A DNA stretch of 64,000 nt, taken from assembly GCF_005222705.1 (NCBI RefSeq), contig NZ_STGF01000028.1, positions 37,092 through 101,091 on the forward strand. Direction: 5' to 3'. The position numbers and the translations under genes were made by a program. Below are positions 52,815-60,808 of this stretch, piece by piece; positions within the stretch are counted from its first letter, which is position 1, and every line of letters begins with the position of its first letter. The stretch is from Paenibacillus sp. SY21-1. Its GTDB lineage: Bacteria > Bacillota > Bacilli > Paenibacillales > Paenibacillaceae. Under the pieces are notes generated by a model that saw only the letters and a list, made by a program, of their open reading frames with translations, did no database searches and had not been told where the DNA came from.

Positions 52815-53318
52815 ATGATCGCCAAAACCGAGCTGCTGCTCAGAAAACCGGAGGCTTGCGACGGCTCCGCCGTCTGGTCGCTGATCAAGGAAGCGGGAAC
52901 GCTGGATTTGAATTCGGCCTATAGCTATCTTATGCTGTGCGATCTGTTCAAGGATACCTGCGCGATCGCGGTCAGCGACAATCGCATCGTCGGATTTTTA
53001 TCTGCTTTCCGCAGGCCGGATCGTCCAGATTCATTGTTCGTTTGGCAGGTGGCGGTGGCCGCCCCGGAGCGCGGACGCGGTATAGCGAAAGCGATGCTCA
53101 AGGAGGTGCTTGGGCGCAAGGAGCAGCAATCCATTCATTATGTCGAGGCGACAATCGGACCGGATAACAGGGCTTCGAGGAAGCTGTTTATCGGCCTCGC
53201 CAATGAGCATGGCGCTGAATGCCGGGTTGTCGAGCGATACGATATCACTATGTTTCCGGAGGGAAGCGCGCATGAGCCGGAGCTGATGTACACGATAGGC
53301 CCTTTGCGTTTGTCATGA
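52815..53318 (+). CDS. ectA: L-2,4-diaminobutyrate acetyltransferase
   Basis: 167 residues from the ATG at 52815, four bases after the strong AAGGAGGTGG. The GNAT motif VWQVAVAAPERGRGIAKAML gives the acetyl-CoA site, and the N-terminal part (LLLRKPEACDGSAVWSLIKEAGTLDLNSAYSYL) is typical of EctA. It N-acetylates 2,4-diaminobutyrate, the second step of ectoine synthesis. First of ectABCD. Confidence 0.93.
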   Translation: MIAKTELLLRKPEACDGSAVWSLIKEAGTLDLNSAYSYLMLCDLFKDTCAIAVSDNRIVGFLSAFRRPDRPDSLFVWQVAVAAPERGRGIAKAMLKEVLGRKEQQSIHYVEATIGPDNRASRKLFIGLANEHGAECRVVERYDITMFPEGSAHEPELMYTIGPLRLS

Positions 53319-53361
53319 ATCGGATCTTAACCATAATGAACTTTCAGGAGGTAGATCAAGG

Positions 53362-54687
53362 ATGAAAAAAGCTCAAAAGTCCAACCATGAATTAAAAGTG
53401 TTCAATGAAATGGAATCCGAGGTGCGGAGCTATTGCCGCAGCTTTGAAACAGTATTTACAAAAGCGAAAAACGCCAGGCTATGGGATCGCAAAGGCAAGA
53501 GCTATATTGATTTTTTTGCCGGAGCAGGGGCTTTGAACTATGGACACAACAATGATGCGATTCGCGCCAAGCTGGTCGAATATTTGCTGTCAGACGGCGT
53601 TTCCCACAGTCTGGACATGGCGACGGAAGCGAAGGAAACATTCCTGCTTGCTTTCCGCAAAACGATTCTGCAGCCGCGCTCGCTTGACTATAAAATCATG
53701 TTTCCCGGTCCTACCGGAACGAACACGGTAGAAAGCGCGCTGAAGACGGCGCGCAAAGTGACGGGAAGAACCAATGTCGTATGCTTTACGAACGCCTTTC
53801 ACGGCATGTCGCTCGGCTCGCTCGCCGCTACGGGCAACCGCTTTAAGCGCAGCGGTGCGGGCATGCCGCTTGGCGGAACGACGTTTATGCCCTATGACGG
53901 TTATTACGGAGAACACAACGATACGGCGAAAATGTTTGAAAAGCTGCTGGAGGACCCGGGCAGCGGAATCGATTTGCCGGCCGCCGTTATTCTTGAAACG
54001 CTTCAAGGGGAAGGCGGATTAAACCGGGCCAGCGACGAATGGCTGCAAAAGATTGAAAACATTTGCCGCAAGCATGGCATTCTGTTGATCGTTGACGATG
54101 TGCAGATGGGCTGCGGTCGCACGGGAACCTTTTTCAGCTTTGAGCAGTCGGGCATCCGGCCGGATATCGTCTGCTTGTCCAAATCGATTGGAGGCTACGG
54201 TTTTCCGCTTGCGCTTACGCTTATTAAGCCCGAGCATGACGTATGGAGCCCCGGCGAGCATAACGGCACCTTCCGCGGCAACAATTTGGCTTTTATTGCT
54301 GCAACCGAAGCGATTCGTTACTGGGAGGACGGGAGGCTGCAGGCGCATGTTGCCCAGAATGCCGACCTCATCCATGGCACATTGAGCGAGCTGGTGGCCG
54401 ATTACCCGGAATGGCTAAGCAGGAAGAAAGGCAAAGGCTTTATTCAAGGCATCGCCTTTCGCGAACCCGAGCTTGCGGGCGAGATGTGCCGCGAAGCGTT
54501 CCGTAACGGGTTAATTATGGAGACGTCCGGCGCCTATGACGAGGTTGCAAAGCTGATGCCGCCGCTTACGATCGAGACGGAGCTGCTGAAGCAAGGACTG
54601 AACATCGTTAAGCGTTCGCTTGCCGCCGTCGTGGAGGCGAAGCGAAAAGAGCTTGAAGCCGGACAATGGGTTAAAGCCAGCGTGTAG
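53362..54687 (+). CDS. ectB: Diaminobutyrate--2-oxoglutarate aminotransferase
   Basis: 441 residues, class-III aminotransferase with PLP. The substrate stretch is FNEMESEVRSYCRSFETVF at the N terminus, DDVQMGCGRTGTFF has the PLP-contacting Asp, and the Schiff-base Lys is in CLSKSIGGYGFPLAL. It makes L-2,4-diaminobutyrate from aspartate semialdehyde, the entry step to ectoine. CAGGAGGTAG precedes the ATG. Confidence 0.95.
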   Translation: MKKAQKSNHELKVFNEMESEVRSYCRSFETVFTKAKNARLWDRKGKSYIDFFAGAGALNYGHNNDAIRAKLVEYLLSDGVSHSLDMATEAKETFLLAFRKTILQPRSLDYKIMFPGPTGTNTVESALKTARKVTGRTNVVCFTNAFHGMSLGSLAATGNRFKRSGAGMPLGGTTFMPYDGYYGEHNDTAKMFEKLLEDPGSGIDLPAAVILETLQGEGGLNRASDEWLQKIENICRKHGILLIVDDVQMGCGRTGTFFSFEQSGIRPDIVCLSKSIGGYGFPLALTLIKPEHDVWSPGEHNGTFRGNNLAFIAATEAIRYWEDGRLQAHVAQNADLIHGTLSELVADYPEWLSRKKGKGFIQGIAFREPELAGEMCREAFRNGLIMETSGAYDEVAKLMPPLTIETELLKQGLNIVKRSLAAVVEAKRKELEAGQWVKASV

Positions 54688-54721
54688 GCTGGAATTGGCA
54701 AAGGAGAGGGAGGATACAACG

Positions 54722-55108
54722 ATGATTGTAAAACACTTGGATGATGTCGTGCAGACCAAAGACGATATCGATACGAAAACATGGAATTCCCGCCGCTTGC
54801 TGCTTCAAAAGGACGGGATGGGCTTCTCGCTGCATGACACGCTGATTAAAGCGGGGACGGAAACGTTAATCTGGTACCGTCATCATGTTGAGGCTGTCTA
54901 TTGCGTAGAGGGCGACGGCGAAATCGAAGTCGTCGGGGGAGAAACCTTCGCGATTCGGCCGGGCACGCTGTATGCCTTGAACGGTCATGAAAAACATTTG
55001 CTGCGGGCAAACAGCCAGATGAGAATGGTATGTGTGTTTAATCCGCCGCTGACCGGCGAAGAGGTGCATGACGAAGAGGGCGTATATCCGTTAGTTGAAA
55101 CAAAATAA
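54722..55108 (+). CDS. ectC: L-ectoine synthase
   Basis: 128 residues from the ATG at 54722; a long in-frame extension overlapping ectB is rejected. A cupin: IWYRHHVEAVYCVEGDGEIE and RPGTLYALNGHEKHLLRA carry the metal and substrate residues. It cyclises N-gamma-acetyl-diaminobutyrate to ectoine. GGAGAGGGAGG lies upstream. Confidence 0.95.
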   Translation: MIVKHLDDVVQTKDDIDTKTWNSRRLLLQKDGMGFSLHDTLIKAGTETLIWYRHHVEAVYCVEGDGEIEVVGGETFAIRPGTLYALNGHEKHLLRANSQMRMVCVFNPPLTGEEVHDEEGVYPLVETK

Positions 55109-55149
55109 AGCGGTATGTGCAAGACACTAAATTAGAGGAGTGATGGACA

Positions 55150-56058
55150 ATGAATTCAACTACAAAAGAGCAGCAAACAGCCGGCGGCGTTGCAGGAGAC
55201 AAGTATCCTTCCCGCCTTTACGCGGACGCGAGAATAGTGGATCGCAAAGACCCTGTGCTATACTCGGAATGGTCAGAGCAAAGTCCGATCAGCAAGGAGC
55301 AGTCCGATTTTTACGAAAAAAACGGCTATCTTATCCTCGACCAGCTTTTTTCGGAGGAGGAGCTGCAAGCATGGCGGAGGGAGCTGCGCAGTCTCAATGA
55401 GCACTATCGCAGCCTGGAAGCGCCTCACGTCATTCAAGAGCCGGAGAGCCGCGAAGTTCGCTCGATTTTTGCCGTCCATGACCATAACGAGACGTTCAAG
55501 CAGCTTGCCAATCACCCTAAGCTTGTGGCGATTTCCGAGTTTTTGCTAGGCTCCAAAACCTATATTCATCAATCCCGGATTAATTATAAGCCTGGCTTTA
55601 CCGGCAAGGAATTTTATTGGCATTCGGATTTTGAAACGTGGCATGTGGAGGATGGCATGCCTTCCATGCGGGCATTCAGCTGCTCGATCGCGCTGGAGGA
55701 CAATTTTGTTCACAATGGTCCGTTAATGGTCATTCCCGGCTCGCAAAACCAATTTATTTCCTGCATTGGCCAAACGCCGGATGATCATTTTAAGCAATCG
55801 CTTCGACGTCAGGAATACGGCGTTCCCGATCCGGACAGCTTGACGGCGCTCAGCAGGCAGAGCGGGATCGAAACGATGGTCGGAAAAGCGGGCTCGGTGG
55901 TGCTGTTCGACTGCAATACAATGCACGGCTCCAACAGCAACATTACGCCGGACCCGCGCAGCAACGTATTCCTTGTGTATAACAGCGTGGAAAACAAGCT
56001 GCAGGCCCCATATTCCGGCCAAAGACCGCGACCGACTTATATTGCCGCAAGGGACTAG
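55150..56058 (+). CDS. ectD: Ectoine 5-hydroxylase
   Basis: 302 residues, Fe(II)/2-oxoglutarate dioxygenase of the PhyH type. Metal ligands lie in FYWHSDFETWHVEDGMP (HxD) and later in MHGSNSN; FEKNGY-like (FYEKNGYLILDQLFS) is the usual start. It makes 5-hydroxyectoine, often a better heat and desiccation protectant. AGAGGAG precedes the ATG. Last ect gene. Confidence 0.95.
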   Translation: MNSTTKEQQTAGGVAGDKYPSRLYADARIVDRKDPVLYSEWSEQSPISKEQSDFYEKNGYLILDQLFSEEELQAWRRELRSLNEHYRSLEAPHVIQEPESREVRSIFAVHDHNETFKQLANHPKLVAISEFLLGSKTYIHQSRINYKPGFTGKEFYWHSDFETWHVEDGMPSMRAFSCSIALEDNFVHNGPLMVIPGSQNQFISCIGQTPDDHFKQSLRRQEYGVPDPDSLTALSRQSGIETMVGKAGSVVLFDCNTMHGSNSNITPDPRSNVFLVYNSVENKLQAPYSGQRPRPTYIAARD

Positions 56059-56064
56059 TTCTAT

Positions 56065-56586
56065 ATGAATGCTTGGCTATTGGCCGGTTCCATTATCGGC
56101 ATTAACGTTGTGTATGTCACCTTGTTCACGCTGCGCTTGATTTTCCTCATAAAGGGGAGGAGGGGCGCAGCCTCTTTTCTTGCAATGCTTGAAGTTTTTA
56201 TTTATCTTGTAGGTTTGAATATGGTGCTGCAAAATCTTGATAATCCGCTGAACATGCTGGCCTATTGTCTGGGCTTCGGCGCCGGCGTATATTTAGGCAG
56301 CCGAATTGAAGAGTATATGGCGCTCGGCTACTCTGTCGTGCAAGTCATTGTCGATTCGATTGAAACGAATTTGCCGAACAAGCTCAGGGATATCGGATAT
56401 GGAGTTACCTCCTGGCCGGCGGATGGGCGGGATGGCAAACGGCTTATTATGCAGGTGCTTGTCAAGCGCAGCAATGAGCAGAAGCTCATGGACAAGCTGG
56501 CGGAGCTTGCTCCGCGCGCATTCGTTATCTCGCATGAGCCAAGGCATTTCAAGGGCGGCTTCTGGACGAGAATCGTGAATAAATAG
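56065..56586 (+). CDS. UPF0316 membrane protein (DUF5698 + DUF2179)
   Basis: 173 residues. Three hydrophobic helices cover about 1-85 (WLLAGSIIGINVVYVTLFTLRLIFLIKG, LEVFIYLVGLNMVL, LAYCLGFGAGVYLGSRIEEYMALG). A soluble DUF2179 domain occupies about 100-165. The family is related to B. subtilis YebE. It follows ectD after only 6 bp, so it may be cotranscribed with the ectoine genes, though it has no known link to them. Confidence 0.85.
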   Translation: MNAWLLAGSIIGINVVYVTLFTLRLIFLIKGRRGAASFLAMLEVFIYLVGLNMVLQNLDNPLNMLAYCLGFGAGVYLGSRIEEYMALGYSVVQVIVDSIETNLPNKLRDIGYGVTSWPADGRDGKRLIMQVLVKRSNEQKLMDKLAELAPRAFVISHEPRHFKGGFWTRIVNK

Positions 56587-56773
56587 AAAAACTGAAACAA
56601 GCATTTCATTGGCAGGATTGCGATGAGATGCTTTTTGGCATGGAGCTCCCTAGGGTCGTCAACAGGGACTTCAACCGAAGCAAGCGGCTATTCCGGCAGC
56701 GGCTCTTTACGAAAGAGGTTTATTAGTGGTATATTGAAGGATACGTTTAACAAACGCTTGGAGGAATGTTTTT

Positions 56774-58717
56774 GTGAGTCGGTATCCGTTTGAATTTGAC
56801 CCCAAACAATCGTTTGTGACACAGGCCAGCGATTGGATTGCGGACGTATTTTACGAAAAGCTGCCTGAGGCCGGGTTTGAGGTCAGAGATGAACAAATTT
56901 ATATGGCGTTTCAGCTGGAGCGGGCGTTTGCCGAGAAGCAGACGATTTTTGCGGAGGCGGGAGTCGGCACGGGTAAAACGCTTGTATATTTACTATATGC
57001 GGTCAGCTATGCTCGTTATATGAGAAAACCCGCAATCATTGCGTGTGCGGATGAATCGTTGATCGAGCAATTAGTCAAGCCGGAGGGCGATATTGCAAAG
57101 CTTGCGCGCCATCTGGATTTGATTGTAGATGCGCGGCTTGGCAAATCGCCGGACCAGTACGTCTGTCTGAACAAGCTTGATGACGCACGCTCCGGGTTCG
57201 AGGACGCGGAGCTGTTTGATCGCATTTATAAAAGCTTGCCTCCGTTTGTGGGGAAGCCGGACTCCCTGCAAAGCTTTTATCCGTATGGCGATCGGAAGGA
57301 TTACGCCGAGCTGACCGACAGGCAGTGGAGCCGAATCGGCTGGGATGTGTTTCAGGATTGTCTCGTGTGCGAGCGCAGACATCGCTGCGGCCAAACGCTG
57401 TCGCGCGATCATTATCGCAAATCGGCCGATCTGATTATTTGCTCCCATGATTTTTATATGGAGCATGTATGGACCTATGAAGCCCGCAAGCGGGAAGGCC
57501 AGCTTCCGCTGCTGCCGGAGCATAGCTCGGTCGTGTTCGATGAAGGTCATTTATTGGAAACGGCCGCTCAGCAGGCGCTCACGTATAAGCTGAATCACGC
57601 GGTATTCGAGGGCATCGTCACTCGTCTGCTGCAGGATGATATCCGCGAGTCGCTGGCGGTGGCCGTCGAAGACGCATTGACGCAAAGCGATTATTTGTTC
57701 CGAATGCTGAACAGACACAGCGTCAAGGTTCCCGGCTCTTCCCGCAAAGAAATTCGGTGGGCAGAGGAGCTTTTGCGTGAAATTAGCCGTTTTCAGGACA
57801 TGCTGACGCTGATTGAGGAGGAGCTTGTTTTTGAAAGCGGCTTGTATACGATTGATCCTTATCAGCTGAAAATTGTGGAGGAGCATTTGGAGACGATTGG
57901 CTTTGCCTTGTCGTTGTTCAAGCGCGAAGAGCAGCCGATTACTTGGGTATCCGAAGAAAAGGAAGGGCTCTCGCTCGTTATCATGCCAAAGTGGGTCAAA
58001 GCGGTACTCAAAGATCAGGTTTTCTCGCGCAGCATGCCCATTGTATTCAGCTCGGCAACCTTATCGGTCGGCAAATCCTTTGACTATATGAAAGAGCTGC
58101 TTGGGATCGAGGACGCGTTAAGCTTTTCTGTGGACTCCCCCTACGATTATGCGGAGCAAATGCGTGTTCTGGCGCCAGCGCTCAACAGCGCGATAACTCC
58201 GCAGCAAAAGCTGGAGGATATTATCGGCTTGCTGCGGCAAAATGGCGGACGAACGCTTATTCTTTTCCCATCGATGGAGCAGCTTGAACTTTTTAAATCG
58301 GAAGCGCAGCTGCGAGAGGAGCTGTCGGAGCTTACCCTTTATTATGAAGGCTCGGGCGAAATCAGCTCCTTGATCAGCCGTTTTCAGCAGGAGGAAGAAA
58401 GCGTGTTATGCGCCGTAACGTTGTGGGAGGGGCTGGATATTCCAGGCCCGTCGTTGACGCAGGTTATTATGTGGGAGTTGCCGTTCCCGCCTAATGATCC
58501 CGTGTTCGCCGCTCGTCGCAGCGATTCCGCCGATCCGTTCGAGCAGGTTGACATGCCGTACATGCTGCTTCGCGCAAGGCAGGGCCTCGGCCGTTTGATC
58601 CGTTCGCGCGAAGACCGGGGGACGGTAGTGATCTACGGGGACAAAATACGCGAGGCGTCCGTGCGGACGCAATTGGAGCAGATCATGCCCGCACAGGTTG
58701 TTCTTCAATCTTTATAG
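56774..58717 (+). CDS. DinG-family superfamily-2 DNA helicase with probable Fe-S cluster
   Basis: 647 residues from GTG 56774 (TTGGAGGAATG upstream). Walker A EAGVGTGKT near residue 61, and a DEAH-type box written VVFDEGHLLE. Four Cys between motifs I and II (QYVCLNK, then QDCLVCERRHRCGQ) fit the [4Fe-4S] cluster of XPD/DinG helicases. Motifs V and VI are in VLCAVTLWEGLDIPGPSL and QGLGRLIRSREDRG. It is a 5'-3' helicase that unwinds repair intermediates. It differs from long DinG proteins with an exonuclease domain by lacking that domain. Confidence 0.88.
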   Translation: MSRYPFEFDPKQSFVTQASDWIADVFYEKLPEAGFEVRDEQIYMAFQLERAFAEKQTIFAEAGVGTGKTLVYLLYAVSYARYMRKPAIIACADESLIEQLVKPEGDIAKLARHLDLIVDARLGKSPDQYVCLNKLDDARSGFEDAELFDRIYKSLPPFVGKPDSLQSFYPYGDRKDYAELTDRQWSRIGWDVFQDCLVCERRHRCGQTLSRDHYRKSADLIICSHDFYMEHVWTYEARKREGQLPLLPEHSSVVFDEGHLLETAAQQALTYKLNHAVFEGIVTRLLQDDIRESLAVAVEDALTQSDYLFRMLNRHSVKVPGSSRKEIRWAEELLREISRFQDMLTLIEEELVFESGLYTIDPYQLKIVEEHLETIGFALSLFKREEQPITWVSEEKEGLSLVIMPKWVKAVLKDQVFSRSMPIVFSSATLSVGKSFDYMKELLGIEDALSFSVDSPYDYAEQMRVLAPALNSAITPQQKLEDIIGLLRQNGGRTLILFPSMEQLELFKSEAQLREELSELTLYYEGSGEISSLISRFQQEEESVLCAVTLWEGLDIPGPSLTQVIMWELPFPPNDPVFAARRSDSADPFEQVDMPYMLLRARQGLGRLIRSREDRGTVVIYGDKIREASVRTQLEQIMPAQVVLQSL

Positions 58718-58786
58718 AACTGTAGACGGGTTTTCGATTCTGGACTGCTGCCGAAAGGATGCCGTTTGGAATCGGAAACCTGCAAT

Positions 58787-58813
58787 AAATGGCCGGAAAC
58801 GGCGGTTTTTTTT
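58787..58813 (+). terminator. Terminator after the helicase gene
   Basis: AAATGGCCG-GAAA-CGGCGGTTT with one mismatch, running into eight T. It is about 70 bp after the stop. Confidence 0.65.
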
Positions 58814-58822
58814 CGAAAAATA

Positions 58823-58850
58823 ATTGCGTGAAATATGTATTTCCTGCAAT
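58823..58850. repeat. 28-bp imperfect palindrome upstream of the tyrosine recombinase
   Basis: Left half ATTGCGTGAAAT and right half ATTTCCTGCAAT around ATGT; 10 of 12 positions are complementary. It reads equally as two 11-bp arms with a 6-bp centre, the geometry of Xer/dif sites. It lies 86 bp before the recombinase start and could be an operator or a recombination site. Confidence 0.45.
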
Positions 58851-58936
58851 TTAGATTTATAGCGGTTTTTTATTGAGCCCCTAGGGAAGAATTCACTGAT
58901 TTTAACCTGAAAAATACGAATCGGCGGAGGTCGGAG

Positions 58937-59872
58937 ATGGGAAATTCGTTAAACGAGATTAAAGAGCATTACGACATGGAGCTCGACATGTTCTCAATTT
59001 GGATGAAAAACAAAGGCATGACCCAATCGACGCATGCCGCCTATTTAAGCGATGCCTGTCATTTTCTTAAAACGGCATACCCGAAGCCAACCAACGAGTT
59101 AACGAAAATGAACGTCATGCGTTTTTTATCGGTATGCCGCGAGCAGGGGGCGGGCGATGAAGCGCGTAATCGCAAATTGTCCGCCGTTCGTTCATTCTTT
59201 AAATCGCTTATGGAAATGGAGCATCAGAGCCATAATCCGGCGGCGGCGGTTCCGAAATCCAAGCAGGAAAAAAACAAAATTCCTGTATACCTCGAAGAAA
59301 GCGAGCTGGAGGCGCTGCCTGATGCCATAGGCGGAAAATATTACATCCGCAACGCAGCGATCATTATGCTTATGTGTTATGCAGGACTGCGTGTAGGCGA
59401 GGTACATCGAATGAACGTAAAGGATTTCCGCCAGGACGGCTCGATTCATATTTTGGGCAAGGGTAGAAAATGGCGGATCATCCCGCTTCCGGAAGGGCTG
59501 CAAGCGGTGCTGCGCGCGGCGCTCGGAGAGCGGATGGAGGCGAGACAGGACAAGGAGCAGCCGTTTTTTGTATCCCAATTTGGCAGGAGGCTGTCTATTC
59601 GCATGATTCAGACGGTAGCGGACGAGACGATTCGCCACTTAAAGGATAAGGAGCCGTCGCTTGAGAATAAGCCGATCTCCAGCCACAAGCTCCGTCACTC
59701 CTTTGCCACGATGCAAATTCGCAGCGGGACGGACATTAGAACCCTTCAAGAGCTGCTCGGGCATGCCAGCATTGAGACGACTCAAATCTATACGCATATT
59801 GACAATCGCCAGCTGCGAAGCGCCATGGATAATATTGCTGACAAAATCCCCGCTCTAAAAAAGATAACGTAA
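58937..59872 (+). CDS. Tyrosine recombinase (XerC/XerD-like), next to dif-like sites
   Basis: 311 residues. The N-terminal SAM-like domain (about 10-95) begins FSIWMKNKGMTQSTHAAYLSD. Catalytic residues are Arg in YAGLRVGEVHRM, Lys in GKGRKWRIIPL, HKLRHSF, His in LGHASIETTQIYTHI and the nucleophilic Tyr in the same stretch. The length is near that of XerC/XerD (about 295-305). Its stop codon (TAA) lies inside a dif-like site, and a palindrome lies 86 bp upstream. It could be a third Xer protein serving an integrated element, or the recombinase of a lost element. GGCGGAGG lies upstream of the ATG. Confidence 0.88.
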   Translation: MGNSLNEIKEHYDMELDMFSIWMKNKGMTQSTHAAYLSDACHFLKTAYPKPTNELTKMNVMRFLSVCREQGAGDEARNRKLSAVRSFFKSLMEMEHQSHNPAAAVPKSKQEKNKIPVYLEESELEALPDAIGGKYYIRNAAIIMLMCYAGLRVGEVHRMNVKDFRQDGSIHILGKGRKWRIIPLPEGLQAVLRAALGERMEARQDKEQPFFVSQFGRRLSIRMIQTVADETIRHLKDKEPSLENKPISSHKLRHSFATMQIRSGTDIRTLQELLGHASIETTQIYTHIDNRQLRSAMDNIADKIPALKKIT

Positions 59873-59889
59873 ATATAATTATGTAAACT
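59862..59889 (+). other. dif-like site 1 (XerC/D-type, 11-6-11)
   Basis: Left arm AGATAACGTAA, centre ATATAA, right arm TTATGTAAACT. The right arm equals the right arm of Bacillus subtilis dif as I recall it. The left arm is complementary to it at 8 of 11 positions but differs from the canonical dif left arm. The site overlaps the last codons and stop of the recombinase gene. Confidence 0.55.
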
Positions 59890-59902
59890 TAATGCTGTTC
59901 AT

Positions 59903-59933
59903 AAGCCAAGTCGTCTTTATGGCGGCTTGGCTT
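59903..59933. other. Hairpin between the two dif-like sites
   Basis: AAGCCAAG (59903-59910) and CTTGGCTT (59926-59933), perfect 8-bp arms, no T-run. A weak terminator for the recombinase gene is possible. Confidence 0.4.
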
Positions 59934-60307
59934 AAACGGCATCTATCTCTTTTTCTAAGCTAGTTGCGCTGGTTGCATGATTATTTATTCCCCGCTTCTT
60001 TCCTGTTGCTACAAATGTCCAGTTTTCTCACATCGATAAGTTAAAGAACAATGTTGTTATCGGCGCTCTACATTTTCTTCATGTCAGTCTAGGTCCGGCC
60101 AAAATTTTGTTGCAGAAGCAGCGCAGCATAAAAGTTAACCTCATTAGTATTATGTAAACTTATAAGGGTAAGTAGAGCTTAGGCTATATAGGTTGAGCCA
60201 AAGTTTTGCATACAGAACGCTCTCAAGACTAAGGTGAAAAGCGCTAAAAAGTGGATAAATAACTGATCTAGCGGACTGTGGCCTTGGGTAAAAAGATGGC
60301 TAGTAAT
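59934..60307. other. Gene-free stretch around dif-like site 2
   Basis: No supported gene. It contains CGATAA (60033-60038) / TTATCG (60057-60062) and dif-like site 2. The sequence is more AT-rich than its surroundings by eye. Confidence 0.5.
60133..60160 (+). other. dif-like site 2
   Basis: Left arm AGTTAACCTCA, centre TTAGTA, right arm TTATGTAAACT, in the same orientation as site 1 and 271 bp away. The two sites share 14 identical bases (ATTATGTAAACTTA). Its left arm is complementary to the right at 8 of 11 positions. Confidence 0.5.
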
Positions 60308-60571
60308 GTGAATACAGCGCGTTTTTTGTAGCTCTTGGGAGAAAGTGAGTTAGAAAAGTGACTGTAGATCGCTTTTTTGAGCTCCTTGGGGGAAAATGAG
60401 TTAGAAAAGTGACTGTAGCTCGCTTTTTGGAGCTCTCTGGGAGAAAGTGAGTTAGAAAAGTGACTGTAGCTCGCCTTTTGGAGCTCTCTCTAGGAAAGTG
60501 AGTTAGAAAAGTGACTGTAGCTCGCCTTTTGGAGCTCCTTGGGAGAAAGTGAGTTAGAAAAGTGACTGTAG
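60308..60571. repeat. 51-bp tandem repeat array with embedded hairpins
   Basis: GTGACTGTAG recurs at 60358, 60409, 60460, 60511 and 60562, exactly 51 bp apart, preceded by one diverged unit from 60308. Each unit contains AGCTC (or AGATC) and GAGCT around GCYTTTTG, a small hairpin, then GGGAGAAAGTGAGTTAGAAAA. 51 is a multiple of three, so the minus strand stays open and encodes a 17-residue repeat containing TVTFLTHF, but no ribosome site is seen and I do not call a gene. Confidence 0.8.
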
Positions 60572-60582
60572 ATCTATTAAGC

Positions 60583-60588
60583 CCCCTA
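60583..60588. repeat. Target site duplication, left copy
   Basis: CCCCTA immediately outside the left terminal inverted repeat, identical to 63882-63887. Confidence 0.75.
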
Positions 60589-60603
60589 TGTGAATTTGCA
60601 AAA
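60589..60603 (+). repeat. Terminal inverted repeat, left end
   Basis: TGTGAATTTGCAAAA. Further inward TTTGCA copies at 60619, 60662 and 60694 suggest several transposase-binding sites at this end. Confidence 0.85.
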
Positions 60604-60732
60604 TAAATCGGCAGTGGTTTTGCAGATTCAGCCAGCAGAAATCGGTGGCGTTTCGAAGCGGTTTGCACAATATATCGGCAAAGATACGACGAATTTGCAC
60701 ATTGCGCCGGCGATGAAAACGCCGGTGAATTC

Positions 60733-60766
60733 CAAAAATAAACAGCCAGAGCTCTGTCTGGCTGTT
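60733..60766 (-). terminator. Terminator of the transposon operon
   Basis: Arms AACAGCCAGA and TCTGGCTGTT flank GCTCTG (60741-60766). On the minus strand the stem is followed by TTATTTTTGG. It lies about 43 bp after the DUF5348-like stop. Confidence 0.75.
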
Positions 60767-60808
60767 ACAGGGGCTTGTCGAACGGAAACGCACACGTTAT
60801 ACTAGCTT

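Noticed and set aside
60308..60571. CRISPR array
   Set aside because: The units are contiguous with no unique spacers, and no cas genes are present.
60300..60668. 122-residue minus-strand open frame made of 17-residue repeats
   Set aside because: It comes from the 51-bp tandem array; no ribosome site, and it runs across the transposon left end, so it cannot be an ancestral gene in this form.
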